Positions 41,831 to 54,465 of a stretch of DNA of 64,000 nucleotides are shown in pieces. The translations under genes and the position numbers were made by a program. The notes beneath the pieces were generated by a model. That model searched no databases. It was not told the DNA's origin and saw only the letters and a list, made by a program, of their open reading frames with translations. Source of the stretch: Vibrio rarus (GTDB taxonomy: Bacteria; Pseudomonadota; Gammaproteobacteria; Enterobacterales; Vibrionaceae). How positions within the stretch are numbered: the first letter of the stretch is position 1; every line of letters begins with the position of its first letter. The stretch lies in the NCBI RefSeq assembly GCF_024347075.1, contig NZ_AP024900.1, forward strand, positions 2,782,979-2,846,978. The letters are read 5' to 3'.

Positions 41831-42610
41831 TTACAGGCTAGTTAAACCCCATTTTTTAGCCGTTTTATCAAAGAAACCTTGGGTTGTTTTTAGCTCGACC
41901 CAGTGGTTCACATAGTTAATCCATACTTGGTCTTTTTGCGGTAATAGCATAGAAATTGGGGTTGGATTTTTGGGTTCTTTTACTGGAACTACCGCCAGTT
42001 GCTTGAACTTTTTCACTAATGTTGCTGCTTCCACATTTGAAGTAACGGAAACATTTGCTCGGCGCGCTAATAGCTCTTGGAAGTCTCGGGCTGGGGCTTC
42101 TATGACAATATGCTGCGCTTTAGGAAACAGCTCTTTGACCATATTTTCTTGCACTGTGCCCAGTGTCGCGGCCACTTTAATATCGGCTTGGTTAAAGTCA
42201 CTCCAGTCAGAGTATTTAGCCAAATCTTTTTTCGGCACTACTGGCACAAATGCTAAGTAGAAATAAGGCTGGCTGTATCCGGCCACTTTCGCGCGAGACA
42301 TGTTTAACGAAGCACTGCCTGTAATATCGTATTTATTGGCAGTAATACCGTTGACTAAGGTTTTCCAATCCGTAGCCACATACTCAACTTTTACCCCAAG
42401 ATCTTTCGCAAGCTCAGTGGTGACGTCGATATCAAAACCACGATAACTGTTATCGGCGGGGTTTTTCATGGTCATAGGATTCCAATCCCCCGTAGTGCCT
42501 ACCCGCAACACACCTTTGCTTAAAATATCTTGTAAACGGCTTGTTTCAGCCATTGCTGGCGATAATGTGAGTAGCGAAAGGCCCAACGCCAAAAGTAATT
42601 TCTTCATCAT
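41831..42610 (-). CDS. Periplasmic amino acid-type binding protein (PheC-like)
   Basis: 259 residues with a Sec signal peptide (1–21, MMKKLLLALGLSLLTLSPAMA) and the solute-binding protein family 3 fold: GVLRVGTTGDWNPMTMKNP, GFDIDVTTELAKDLGV, and ITGSASLNMSRAK, where the ligand-gripping Arg lies. The start resembles cyclohexadienyl dehydratase (PheC) as well as polar amino acid binding proteins, so it may be a binding protein or an enzyme of that fold. It is divergent from the permease at 42699, from which 88 bases separate it. No ATPase gene is next to either. Confidence 0.8.
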   Translation of the reverse strand: MMKKLLLALGLSLLTLSPAMAETSRLQDILSKGVLRVGTTGDWNPMTMKNPADNSYRGFDIDVTTELAKDLGVKVEYVATDWKTLVNGITANKYDITGSASLNMSRAKVAGYSQPYFYLAFVPVVPKKDLAKYSDWSDFNQADIKVAATLGTVQENMVKELFPKAQHIVIEAPARDFQELLARRANVSVTSNVEAATLVKKFKQLAVVPVKEPKNPTPISMLLPQKDQVWINYVNHWVELKTTQGFFDKTAKKWGLTSL

Positions 42611-42698
42611 AAATCCCTTTAAAAGCAGTAACGTTTATTTGATGGTACTGATACCATAACAGGTTCTTATCTATTGTGTGCCTAAGGACAGCCATATT

Positions 42699-43442
42699 TT
42701 GAAATTAAACACTATGACCGTAGTTGCTTGCTGTCTTTTGCTCAGCGGTTGCTCTAATTATGAGTGGGGTTGGTATGTTCTTGACCCATCCACAACGCAA
42801 GGACAAACCAACTTAAAGTTTCTTATTGATGGCTTTAGCGCCACCATTAGCGTGTCGTTACTGAGCATGTTCTTTGCCATGCTGATCGGCTTTATTATTG
42901 CGCTCCCTGCCCTTTCGACTAACCCTTACCTGCGTGGCGTTAACCGCCTCTATGTAGAAGTGATCCGCGCCATTCCGGTATTAGTGTTGCTGTTATGGGT
43001 TTACTACGGCTTACCTACCTTAATGGATATTTCTTTAAACCATTATTGGGCAGGGGTAATTGCCTTATCTATAGCTGAAAGCGCCTTTATGGCCGAAGTA
43101 TTCAGAGGGGGTATCCAAGCCATTCATCGCGGTCAACATGAAGCGGCTCACGCGCTGGGATTAAGCTACTGGAAAACAATGAGGCTGGTGGTCTTTCCAC
43201 AAGCCCTGCGTCAAATATTGCCACCACTGGGCAACCAATTTGTATACATACTCAAAATGTCATCGCTGGTTAGCGTCATAGGTTTGAGTGATTTAACTCG
43301 GCGTGCCAATGAGTTGGTGGTTAATGAGTACTTACCATTGGAAATTTATACCTTCTTGGTTCTGGAATATTTAATTCTTATTTTAGCCGTATCACAAGGA
43401 GTGCGTTACTTAGAAAAACGCTACGCAATTCCTAACTACTAA
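42699..43442 (+). CDS. Polar amino acid ABC transporter permease
   Basis: About 247 residues from a TTG at 42699 (MKLNTMTVVACC), placed after AAGGA; a GTG at 42678 or ATG at 42714 are alternatives. It has several membrane segments and the inner-membrane HisMQ-type permease motif EAAHALGLSYWKTMRLVVFPQALRQ in two recognisable parts, which contacts the ATPase. An odd feature is the N-terminal LLLSGC, which resembles a lipoprotein cleavage site ahead of the first permease helix. A cognate ATPase is missing here and must come from elsewhere, for example the gene at 61396. A terminator follows. Confidence 0.82.
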   Translation: MKLNTMTVVACCLLLSGCSNYEWGWYVLDPSTTQGQTNLKFLIDGFSATISVSLLSMFFAMLIGFIIALPALSTNPYLRGVNRLYVEVIRAIPVLVLLLWVYYGLPTLMDISLNHYWAGVIALSIAESAFMAEVFRGGIQAIHRGQHEAAHALGLSYWKTMRLVVFPQALRQILPPLGNQFVYILKMSSLVSVIGLSDLTRRANELVVNEYLPLEIYTFLVLEYLILILAVSQGVRYLEKRYAIPNY

Positions 43443-43460
43443 TAACGACTGGCTCAAATA

Positions 43461-43486
43461 AAAAACCCCGCAAATGCGGGGTTTTT
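43461..43486. terminator. Bidirectional terminator between the permease gene and glmU
   Basis: Perfect stem AAAAACCCCGC/GCGGGGTTTTT with loop AAAT. Confidence 0.93.
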
Positions 43487-43510
43487 GTTGATTAGGCTTT
43501 AATGCTAAGG

Positions 43511-44881
43511 CTATTTTTTATGCTTAACAGGACGCTGCCAATTGGCAATGCGACGCTCTTTAGCGCGAGAAATAATAAGCTCATTCTCATTCACATTTTT
43601 GGTTACTGTTGCCCCAGCACCAATGGTTGCACCATCGGCAATGGTTACAGGTGCAATTAATTGGCTATCTGAACCAACAAATACATCGTTACCAATAATG
43701 GTTTTAAACTTGTTCGCACCATCATAGTTACAAGTAATCGTGCCTGCGCCAATATTCGTACGTTGACCAATCTCAGCATCACCTAGGTAAGTAAGGTGGT
43801 TGGCTTTAGAACCTTCACCAAGGCGGGCATTTTTCACTTCGACAAAGTTCCCTACATGCGAGTCATTACATAGCTCGGCACCAGGGCGAAGACGAGAGAA
43901 TGGCCCAACCGTACACTGTTCGCCAATGGTGGCATTTTCAATAACAGAGTAAGGACGTACAACGGTGTTGTCGTCAATTTCACAATCTTTTAGTACACAG
44001 CCCGCGCCAATAACGACGTTATCACCAATAGTAACACTGCCTTCAATGATCACGTTGGCATCAATTTCCACATCCATACCGCATTGCAGTGAGCCGCGTA
44101 GATCAAAACGGCTTGGGTCGCGAAGCATTACCCCTTGCTCTAGTAGCTTATCCGCTTGCATCTGTTGAAAAGCGCGTTCAAGACGAGCCAACTGGCGGCG
44201 GTCATTGACCCCTTCCACTTCGACTGCACTTGCAGGATGTACCGCTTCAATTTTCTTACCATCATTGTGTGCAGCTGCAATAATGTCGGTTAAGTAGTAT
44301 TCACCTTGAGCGTTATCATTGCTTAGGTTAGACAACCAACGCTTAAGATCTTTACCATCAGCCACAAGAACGCCGGTGTTAATTTCACAAATGGCTTTTT
44401 GCTGTTCTGTTGCGTCTTTTTGCTCAACGATAGCCACCACAGAGCCGTTCTCACGAACAATACGCCCGTAGCCCATAGGATTGTCTAAAACGACGGTTAA
44501 TAGCCCTACACCACCTTGTGGCTGACCGTCTAAAAGCGCTTCTACTGTTTCGCTAGTAATAAGAGGAACATCACCGTAAAGAACCAACACTTTTTCATCA
44601 TCTGAAAAATGAGGTGACGCTTGATCAACGGCATGCCCAGTGCCAAGTTGATCTTTTTGCTCAACCCAATTCACAGGCTCACTGGCTAAGGTCGCTTTCA
44701 TTTGATCACTGCCGTGACCAAACACTAAATGAATGTTGTTGGCCCCCAAACCTACGCAAGTATCAATAACATGCTTTGCCATTGGCTTGCCTGCTAGTGT
44801 GTGCAGTACTTTGGGCTTCTTAGAGTACATACGAGTGCCTTTACCGGCAGCCAGAATGACAGCGCTAAAATTGTTCATCAC
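43511..44881 (-). CDS. glmU: Bifunctional N-acetylglucosamine-1-phosphate uridyltransferase/acetyltransferase
   Basis: 456 residues, normal length. The N-terminal pyrophosphorylase domain (1–230) starts with [17 protein letters not shown]. The C-terminal left-handed beta-helix acetyltransferase (about 250–450) is built of hexapeptide repeats and includes [21 protein letters not shown] and [13 protein letters not shown]. The product UDP-GlcNAc feeds peptidoglycan and lipopolysaccharide. It lies downstream of the atp operon with a terminator and about 185 bases between, as in E. coli and Vibrio. Confidence 0.97.
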   Translation of the reverse strand: MMNNFSAVILAAGKGTRMYSKKPKVLHTLAGKPMAKHVIDTCVGLGANNIHLVFGHGSDQMKATLASEPVNWVEQKDQLGTGHAVDQASPHFSDDEKVLVLYGDVPLITSETVEALLDGQPQGGVGLLTVVLDNPMGYGRIVRENGSVVAIVEQKDATEQQKAICEINTGVLVADGKDLKRWLSNLSNDNAQGEYYLTDIIAAAHNDGKKIEAVHPASAVEVEGVNDRRQLARLERAFQQMQADKLLEQGVMLRDPSRFDLRGSLQCGMDVEIDANVIIEGSVTIGDNVVIGAGCVLKDCEIDDNTVVRPYSVIENATIGEQCTVGPFSRLRPGAELCNDSHVGNFVEVKNARLGEGSKANHLTYLGDAEIGQRTNIGAGTITCNYDGANKFKTIIGNDVFVGSDSQLIAPVTIADGATIGAGATVTKNVNENELIISRAKERRIANWQRPVKHKK

Positions 44882-45018
44882 TTAATCCTTGAATACTTAC
44901 AGTGAATTCTTATTGTTTTAAACCATGGAAACATCATGGGATCTTAGGATGGCATTGCCGCACCTAAGGTTACTGGCTCTATATTAACCTAAAAATATCC
45001 ATTTTGGACACAAAACAA

Positions 45019-45042
45019 AAAGGTGACCCTAAGGTCACCTTT
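45019..45042 (-). terminator. Terminator of the atp operon
   Basis: Stem AAAGGTGACC/GGTCACCTTT with loop CTAA, followed by a T-rich tract on the minus strand, 25 bases after the atpC stop. Confidence 0.9.
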
Positions 45043-45066
45043 ATCTTTACGCTATGGCTAATATGA

Positions 45067-45489
45067 TTAGCGACGTTTTCTAGTGAGTTCTGCAACTCGT
45101 ACTTGAGCCATCGCTTTAGCCAATTCACTGGCTGCCTGAGCAAAGTCCATGTCGCCGTGCTGATTGTGAATACACTCTTCAGCTTTGCGTTTGGCTTGTT
45201 CTGCTTTGGAAGCATCGATATCTTCACCACGGATGGCGGTGTCAGCTAGAACGGTAGCGTTACCAGGCTGAACTTCAACCATGCCACCAGAGACATAAAT
45301 GAACTCTTCTTGGCCGTGTTGTTTTACGATGCGAACCATACCAGGAGTAATAGCGGTCAACAGCGGGGTGTGGCCATGGAAAATACCAAGCTCACCTTCG
45401 CTACCGGACACCTGGAACGTTTCTACGCGCCCAGAAAAGAGTTTTTTCTCTGCGCTTACCACGTCAAGGTGAAAGGTTATTGCTGCCAT
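45067..45489 (-). CDS. atpC: ATP synthase F1 epsilon subunit
   Basis: 140 residues. The N-terminal beta-sandwich (1–85; [17 protein letters not shown] and [16 protein letters not shown]) and the C-terminal helical hairpin complete the rotor stalk and inhibit ATP hydrolysis. It is the last gene of atpIBEFHAGDC, 18 bases after atpD. Confidence 0.97.
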   Translation of the reverse strand: MAAITFHLDVVSAEKKLFSGRVETFQVSGSEGELGIFHGHTPLLTAITPGMVRIVKQHGQEEFIYVSGGMVEVQPGNATVLADTAIRGEDIDASKAEQAKRKAEECIHNQHGDMDFAQAASELAKAMAQVRVAELTRKRR

Positions 45490-45507
45490 ATTGCCTCCTA
45501 ATCAGAC

Positions 45508-46926
<1,419 letters not shown>

Positions 46927-46946
46927 CTAATTCGTTTAACCTAAAA

Positions 46947-47813
46947 CTAAACCGCAGCAGCACCAGAACAAATTTCTGATAGCTCTTGTGTAATCGCAGC
47001 CTGACGAGCTTTGTTATAAACAAGCTCTAAATCTTCAATCAGGTTACTTGCGTTATCCGTTGCAGCTTTCATCGCAACCATTCGTGCGGCCTGTTCACTC
47101 GCTAGGTTCTCCACCACGCCTTGATACACGCTAGATTCGATATAACGAATCAAAAGTGCATCTAGCAGAGGTTTTGGCTCTGGCTCGTAAATGTAGTCCC
47201 ACTGATGGTCACGCTGCATTTCTTCGCTGTCTGATTTAGGTAAAGGCAGTAATTGATCGATCGTTGGTTCTTGAATCATAGTATTGACAAATTTATTGAA
47301 CACTATAAAGAGGCGATCCAACTCACCTTCATCATATTTCTTCAACATAACACCGACAGAACCGATTAAATCTTCAAGGCTTGGCTGATCGCCTAGGCCA
47401 GAAGTTTGCGCCGATACTGTAGCGCCAGTGTTGTTAAAGAATGCTGTTGCCTTAGAGCCAATTACGGCAAGGTCAACTTCAGCACCACTTTCCTTCCAAG
47501 TTTGCATATCTATTAGGGCTTTTTTGAACAAGTTAATGTTCAAGCCACCACACAAACCACGGTCGGTAGAAACTATGATGTAACCAACACGCTTGGCTTC
47601 GCGTTCCTCTAGGTACGGATGTTTGTACTCTAGGCTACCGCTAGCCAAATGACCGATCACCTTACGCATTGTTTCTGCATACGGACGGGACGCTTCCATC
47701 GCATCTTGCGAGCGACGCATTTTTGAAGCGGCTACCATTTCCATAGCTTTCGTAATCTTCTGTGTGCTTTTAACACTACCGATTTTATTACGTATTTCTT
47801 TTGCGCCGGCCAT
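46947..47813 (-). CDS. atpG: ATP synthase F1 gamma subunit
   Basis: 288 residues. N- and C-terminal helices form the rotating coiled coil ([20 protein letters not shown] at the start, [12 protein letters not shown] [13 protein letters not shown] at the end), with the Rossmann-like middle domain containing [11 protein letters not shown]. It rotates inside the alpha/beta hexamer. Confidence 0.97.
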   Translation of the reverse strand: MAGAKEIRNKIGSVKSTQKITKAMEMVAASKMRRSQDAMEASRPYAETMRKVIGHLASGSLEYKHPYLEEREAKRVGYIIVSTDRGLCGGLNINLFKKALIDMQTWKESGAEVDLAVIGSKATAFFNNTGATVSAQTSGLGDQPSLEDLIGSVGVMLKKYDEGELDRLFIVFNKFVNTMIQEPTIDQLLPLPKSDSEEMQRDHQWDYIYEPEPKPLLDALLIRYIESSVYQGVVENLASEQAARMVAMKAATDNASNLIEDLELVYNKARQAAITQELSEICSGAAAV

Positions 47814-47857
47814 CGTTACTCTCCGTTAGTAGGTGACTCTTACAAGTCACCAACCAA

Positions 47858-49399
47858 TTACCAGGTTTGGGTTGCTTTGAAATCAGTGACGATTTTTTGA
47901 AGCTGAGCTTCAATGTCGTCGTTGTAAGCACCCGTTTGGTTGATCTCTTTCGCTAGATCAGCGAACTGACCATGAGCATACGACAGTAGAGCGGCTTCAA
48001 AATCTAGGATCTTATTAAGTTCAATATCCCCTAGGAAACCACGCTCAGCAGCAAAAATAACCAGTGCCTGATCGAAAACTGACATAGGAGAATATTGCTT
48101 CTGCTTCATCAGTTCGGTCACTTTAGCACCGTGGTCAAGTTGCTTCTTAGTCGTGTCATCAAGGTCTGAAGAGAACTGAGCAAATGCTGCTAGTTCGCGG
48201 TATTGAGCTAGTGCTGTACGAATACCACCAGACAGTTTCTTGATGATCTTAGTCTGCGCTGAACCACCTACGCGTGATACCGAGATACCCGGATCAACCG
48301 CTGGGCGTACGCCGGCGTTGAATAGTTCAGTTTGCAGGAAGATCTGGCCATCAGTAATCGAGATTACGTTAGTCGGTACGAATGCTGATACGTCACCAGC
48401 TTGGGTTTCGATAATAGGAAGAGCGGTCAAAGAACCTGTCTTGCCTTTTACTTCACCCTTGGTGAAACGCTCTACATACTCTTCGTTTACGCGAGCGGCA
48501 CGCTCTAGTAGACGGGAGTGGAGGTAGAATACGTCACCAGGGAATGCTTCACGGCCCGGTGGACGTTTCAGTAGTAGAGAGATTTGACGGTACGCTACCG
48601 CTTGCTTAGACAAATCATCATAGATGATGAGAGCGTCTTCGCCGCGATCGCGGAAGTATTCACCCATTGCACAACCAGCATAAGGCGCTAGGTATTGCAG
48701 TGCAGCAGATTCAGATGCAGAAGCAACAACAACGATAGTGTTGGCTAATGCACCGTGCTCTTCAAGCTTACGAACCACGTTAGCGATGGTTGAAGCTTTC
48801 TGGCCGATTGCTACATATACAGAGAAAATACCTGAGTCTTTCTGGTTGATGATGGCATCGATTGCCATCGCCGTTTTACCAGTTTGACGGTCACCGATGA
48901 TAAGTTCACGTTGACCACGACCGATAGGGATCATGGAGTCAACTGACTTATAACCAGTTTGTACAGGTTGGTCTACCGACTTACGGTCGATAACGCCAGG
49001 TGCAATAACTTCTACAGGAGAAGTTAGTGCTGCGTTGATCGGTCCTTTACCATCAATAGGCTCACCAAGTGTGTTTACCACACGACCTAGTAGTTCAGGG
49101 CCTACTGGCACCTCAAGGATACGACCAGTACCAGTTACTTTCATGCCTTCCTGTAGGTCAGCATACGGGCCCATTACAACCGCACCAACCGAGTCACGCT
49201 CAAGGTTAAGTGCAAGTGCATAACGGCCACTCGGTAGTTCAATCATTTCGCCCTGCATAACTTCTGCAAGGCCATGGATACGAATAATACCATCACTTAC
49301 CGAGACGATAGTACCTTCGTTGCGAGCTTCATTTACAACGTTGAAAGATTCAATACGTTGTTTAATTAGATCGCTAATTTCCGTGGAATTAAGTTGCAT
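47858..49399 (-). CDS. atpA: ATP synthase F1 alpha subunit
   Basis: 513 residues from ATG 49399 ([16 protein letters not shown]); the frame is open 10 codons further but overlaps the end of atpH without need. Non-catalytic nucleotide-binding subunit with P-loop GDRQTGKTA near 170 and the signature [14 protein letters not shown] near 365, where the arginine finger lies. Confidence 0.98.
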   Translation of the reverse strand: MQLNSTEISDLIKQRIESFNVVNEARNEGTIVSVSDGIIRIHGLAEVMQGEMIELPSGRYALALNLERDSVGAVVMGPYADLQEGMKVTGTGRILEVPVGPELLGRVVNTLGEPIDGKGPINAALTSPVEVIAPGVIDRKSVDQPVQTGYKSVDSMIPIGRGQRELIIGDRQTGKTAMAIDAIINQKDSGIFSVYVAIGQKASTIANVVRKLEEHGALANTIVVVASASESAALQYLAPYAGCAMGEYFRDRGEDALIIYDDLSKQAVAYRQISLLLKRPPGREAFPGDVFYLHSRLLERAARVNEEYVERFTKGEVKGKTGSLTALPIIETQAGDVSAFVPTNVISITDGQIFLQTELFNAGVRPAVDPGISVSRVGGSAQTKIIKKLSGGIRTALAQYRELAAFAQFSSDLDDTTKKQLDHGAKVTELMKQKQYSPMSVFDQALVIFAAERGFLGDIELNKILDFEAALLSYAHGQFADLAKEINQTGAYNDDIEAQLQKIVTDFKATQTW

Positions 49400-49412
49400 G
49401 ATCCAATCCCCA

Positions 49413-49946
49413 TTAAGACTGCAATGCATCGCTCAGGCGGTTCAAACGACCACGCGCTGAGTTATCGATGACTAGGTCTCCGGCTCGAATAATAACCCCA
49501 CCAAGTAGGGTCTCATCTATACTGCAATTCAGCTTCACTTTGCGGTCAAAGCGTTGCGCTAACTTACTTGTCATGTCGTCTTGCTGTTGTTGCGATAGCT
49601 CTGATGCAGAAATAACGTCTACATCAATACACTTATCGTGCTCTCTTCTAAGAGCTAAAAACTCAGCAAAAACATCAGGTAACGCCTTTAGTCGGCCGTT
49701 ATCTGCCATTACCTTAAGTAGGTTTTGGCCATGTTCATCAAGTTGATCGCCACAAACAGCAATGAAAAGTTCAGACAATTTGTTGGCGGTTAAAGAGCCA
49801 TCCAGTAAGTCTGCTATTTCATGATGTTTTGTCACTTCGGCAGAAAAACCCAGCATTTGACTCCATTGGTCTAACGCGTCTTTTTCCACCGCAAATTCGA
49901 ATGCTGCTTTAGCATAGGGGCGTGCGATTGTTACCAAATCCGACAT
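49413..49946 (-). CDS. atpH: ATP synthase delta subunit
   Basis: 177 residues. N-terminal six-helix domain binds the top of alpha; the C-terminal part [24 protein letters not shown] is the conserved signature. It joins the peripheral stalk to F1. Confidence 0.97.
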   Translation of the reverse strand: MSDLVTIARPYAKAAFEFAVEKDALDQWSQMLGFSAEVTKHHEIADLLDGSLTANKLSELFIAVCGDQLDEHGQNLLKVMADNGRLKALPDVFAEFLALRREHDKCIDVDVISASELSQQQQDDMTSKLAQRFDRKVKLNCSIDETLLGGVIIRAGDLVIDNSARGRLNRLSDALQS

Positions 49947-49960
49947 AAGCGCCCCTTGCG

Positions 49961-50431
49961 TTAAAGTTTTGCAGTAATGTTTTCAAGAATATCTTTTTGC
50001 GCATCTTTATCGATTGTGCGCTCCAAGATTTTCTCGGCACCAGCAATAGCCAGAGTAGCAACTTGTTTGCGCAGTTCATCGCGAGCGCGGCTACGATCAG
50101 CTTCAACTTCTGCTTCTGCTTGCGTTAAGATTTTTTGGCGTTCTGCCTGTGCATCTTCACGAGCTTCGTCAATAATTTGAGCTTTACGTTTATTCGCTGA
50201 ATCGATGATCTCAGTTGCTGTGCGCTTCGCTTCTTTCAATTGTTCAGAAGCGTTGGCTTGTGCTAGGTTCAAATTTTTCTCTGCGCGTTCAGCAGCAGAG
50301 AGACCGTCAGCAATTTTCTTCTGACGTTCTTCGATTGCCTCAATGATTGGTGGCCATACATATTTCATGCAGAACCAAACAAACATGGCAAACGAGATGG
50401 CTTGACCTAGCAGAGTTGCGTTCATTTCCAC
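49961..50431 (-). CDS. atpF: ATP synthase F0 subunit b
   Basis: 156 residues. One N-terminal membrane helix (about 5–25; [21 protein letters not shown]) is followed by a long, highly charged helix that dimerises as the peripheral stalk. Lengths are normal for gammaproteobacteria. Confidence 0.97.
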   Translation of the reverse strand: MEMNATLLGQAISFAMFVWFCMKYVWPPIIEAIEERQKKIADGLSAAERAEKNLNLAQANASEQLKEAKRTATEIIDSANKRKAQIIDEAREDAQAERQKILTQAEAEVEADRSRARDELRKQVATLAIAGAEKILERTIDKDAQKDILENITAKL

Positions 50432-50484
50432 AACAGCTACCCCTTTTAGTTAATCAACAAAGTTTCAGATGAATGATCGACTGA

Positions 50485-50742
<258 letters not shown>

Positions 50743-50786
50743 TTAAAAATTCTCCAATATTAATTTTAGAGTTTACGTTTATAAAA

Positions 50787-51994
<1,208 letters not shown>

Positions 51995-52129
51995 GTATTC
52001 TTCCTCGAAAAACAATTTCCGCTTTTGTAAAAAGCAAAAATTTCGAATTTTGTATCAAAAATCAGATATTACACGCTAATATTCACGAAAAATACCAAAA
52101 AGTAAATCTTATTTTTAATAAATGGATTA

Positions 52130-53023
52130 TCACACGATGCGTTGAAGCTTCGCGATTAACAGTTCTAATTTGTGAGGTTCGTCAATACTAATTGTCAATT
52201 TTGCTTTACCACTTTTGTTCCTAATCAAAGAAACTTCATTTCCTAGTTGTTCTGACAATTTTTCTGACAAATTAACCGCTTCTTGATCGATGATTTTTTC
52301 ATCTGTTTTTGTTGGCGGTTGAAGAGTTTTTTTGACCAGTTGTTCCGTTTGTCTCACTGTTAGTTGTTTCTTGACGGCATGTAGAGCCAATTCTACTTGC
52401 TGCTTACCGTCGATGGCTAAAAGCGCTCGAGCATGGCCCATGTCCAGCAATCCATCAGAAACCAATTTTTTCACTTCATTTTCTAACTGATTTAAACGCA
52501 ATAGGTTACTCACAGCCGTTCGTGATTTACCTATTACTTCAGCAATTTGTTGATGCGATAGTTCAAATTTAGTGCGTAAGCTTTCTAAGGCATGCGCTTC
52601 TTCTACTGCATTTAGGTTTTCACGTTGAATATTCTCGATTAACGCCATGGCGATGGCGGCTTTATCTTGAACACGCTTAACCACACAAGGAACTTGAGTT
52701 AACCCAGCAAGTTTTGCTGCGCGCCAACGTCGTTCACCGGCAATAATTTCATATTTTCTGTTATCCACTTGACGAACAACAATCGGCTGGATAATACCTT
52801 GTGAACGAATAGAAGCACTTAATTCAGTTAATGCTTCTTCGTCCATGTCTGTTCGAGGCTGATAAACACCAGGTTGGAGTTGTTCAACAGCGATATCTTG
52901 CATGTCTCCGCTATTTGACGCATGGACAGGTTTTGTATCCACCGTTGGAGCACTTTTTTCTCTTGCGATTGCACTGGTTGATAACAGTGCATCTAATCCT
53001 TTACCTAAACCGCGCTTTGACAT
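52130..53023 (-). CDS. parB: Chromosome partitioning protein ParB
   Basis: 297 residues. Motifs of the CTPase/ParB fold: GERRWRAAK near 97 and ENIQRENLNAVEEA near 135; helix-turn-helix near 160–180 (LSHQQIAEVIGKSRTAVSN); C-terminal dimerisation domain. It binds parS and loads ParA/SMC at the origin region. The N-terminus MSKRGLGKGLDALL is the usual one. No parS site was noticed in this window. Confidence 0.97.
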   Translation of the reverse strand: MSKRGLGKGLDALLSTSAIAREKSAPTVDTKPVHASNSGDMQDIAVEQLQPGVYQPRTDMDEEALTELSASIRSQGIIQPIVVRQVDNRKYEIIAGERRWRAAKLAGLTQVPCVVKRVQDKAAIAMALIENIQRENLNAVEEAHALESLRTKFELSHQQIAEVIGKSRTAVSNLLRLNQLENEVKKLVSDGLLDMGHARALLAIDGKQQVELALHAVKKQLTVRQTEQLVKKTLQPPTKTDEKIIDQEAVNLSEKLSEQLGNEVSLIRNKSGKAKLTISIDEPHKLELLIAKLQRIV

Positions 53024-53047
53024 TAATTTTATTCCTCAGAAATAGTT

Positions 53048-53821
53048 TTAGGCTGTAACTTCATCACGGCGCAACATCTCGCCCGCAAGGGCTAAATAAG
53101 CTTTTGCTCCAGCAGAATGCTTATCATAATACATTGCTGGTTTACCGTGGCTCGGTGCTTCAGCTAAACGTACATTTCTAGGTATCACTGTACGATAAAC
53201 TTTAGTGCCGAAATGTTGCTTTAATTGATCGGAAACCTCATTTGAGAGACGGTTTCGAGGATCGAACATTGTGCGCAACAACCCTTCTATTTTTAAGTTT
53301 TCATTCACAACTGCAGCTAACTTGCTGATGGTATCCATCAATGCGGTTAATCCTTCAAGGGCGAAATACTCGCACTGCATAGGCACTAACACTGAATCGG
53401 ACGCCGCCATTGCATTAATGGTCAGCAGGTTTAATGACGGTGGGCAATCAATAAAAATAAAGTCATAGTTGTCTCGGACACTGGCCAAGGCGTTCTTTAG
53501 CCTCACCTCACGAGCAAATACTTCCATTAGTTTGATTTCTGCCGCAGTCACATCTCCGTTTGCTGCAATTAAATCGTAGCCACCGGTTGGTGAGCGTGTT
53601 ACCACCTCTGCAAAAGGGGTTTCTTCTACCAACAAGTCATAAGCTGTCGTTTCGATTTGATACTTATCCACTCCGCTTGCCATAGTGGCATTGCCTTGAG
53701 GATCGAGATCAATAACTAAAACGTTGCGTTGAGTTGCGGCCATTGAGGCAGCTAAGTTAACGCAGGTTGTGGTTTTGCCTACACCACCTTTTTGATTGGC
53801 AATCGATATTATTTTTCCCAC
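53048..53821 (-). CDS. parA: Chromosome partitioning ATPase ParA
   Basis: 257 residues from the GTG at 53821 (MGKIISIANQ), which has AGAAGAG at good distance; the TTG two codons upstream would be too near that site. Deviant Walker A KGGVGKTT at about 11–18, IDLDPQGNA and FIDCPPS follow. It moves ParB–parS complexes. It lies between rsmG and parB, the conserved Vibrio chromosome 1 order, with 24 bases before parB. Confidence 0.96.
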   Translation of the reverse strand: MGKIISIANQKGGVGKTTTCVNLAASMAATQRNVLVIDLDPQGNATMASGVDKYQIETTAYDLLVEETPFAEVVTRSPTGGYDLIAANGDVTAAEIKLMEVFAREVRLKNALASVRDNYDFIFIDCPPSLNLLTINAMAASDSVLVPMQCEYFALEGLTALMDTISKLAAVVNENLKIEGLLRTMFDPRNRLSNEVSDQLKQHFGTKVYRTVIPRNVRLAEAPSHGKPAMYYDKHSAGAKAYLALAGEMLRRDEVTA

Positions 53822-53823
53822 GC

Positions 53824-54465
53824 TCAAACTCTTCTCTGATCTTGGTCTTGTAAGACTACAAGATGTCGCTCACCATCGAGCTCAGGTACTGTCAAAGGTT
53901 TGACGCTGATCACGTTACACCAATCAGGCAGTTGATCGATTTCTTGTTGCGAAGCTTGCCCTTTTAAGGCCATAAACACGCCAGATTGGTCTTTGGGCAA
54001 ATGACGACACCAAGTCACCATGTCAGTCATTGAAGCAAATGCTCGACTTAATACTGCATCAAACTTCTGCTGTGGCTGAAACTCTTCAACTCGGCTAAGA
54101 ACGGTTGTTACATTTGTAATTTTAAGTTCGTGCAATACTTGTTTGATAAAGCGAATACGCTTACCAAGACTATCTAACAAGAAAAATTCGCAATCGGGAT
54201 TCATAATTGCCAATGGAACACCGGGTAAACCAGGGCCTGTCCCCACATCAATAAATCGTTGCCCCTGTAAGTGAGGAGAAACCACAATACTGTCCATAAT
54301 ATGCTTAATTAACATATCCTGTGGATTGCGTACTGACGTTAAGTTGTAGGCTTTATTCCATTTGTTCAATAGTTCCACATAGCCGACTAATTGATCAATT
54401 TGTTTTGGTGAAACCGTCAATTCTGTTTTTGCAATAAGTAATTCGAGTTGTTGATGTAAACTCAT
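53824..54465 (-). CDS. rsmG: 16S rRNA m7G527 methyltransferase
   Basis: 213 residues from ATG 54465, which overlaps the mnmG stop (ATGA). The SAM-binding motif [17 protein letters not shown] near 68 and the catalytic region [10 protein letters not shown] near 140 are intact. Loss of this enzyme gives low-level streptomycin resistance in other bacteria. An AGGA site within mnmG precedes the start. Confidence 0.96.
   Translation of the reverse strand: MSLHQQLELLIAKTELTVSPKQIDQLVGYVELLNKWNKAYNLTSVRNPQDMLIKHIMDSIVVSPHLQGQRFIDVGTGPGLPGVPLAIMNPDCEFFLLDSLGKRIRFIKQVLHELKITNVTTVLSRVEEFQPQQKFDAVLSRAFASMTDMVTWCRHLPKDQSGVFMALKGQASQQEIDQLPDWCNVISVKPLTVPELDGERHLVVLQDQDQRRV

Noticed and set aside
51995..54465. 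parS site near parAB
   Set aside because: I looked for the TGTTTCACGTGAAACA pattern around parAB and did not see it; it may lie outside the window.
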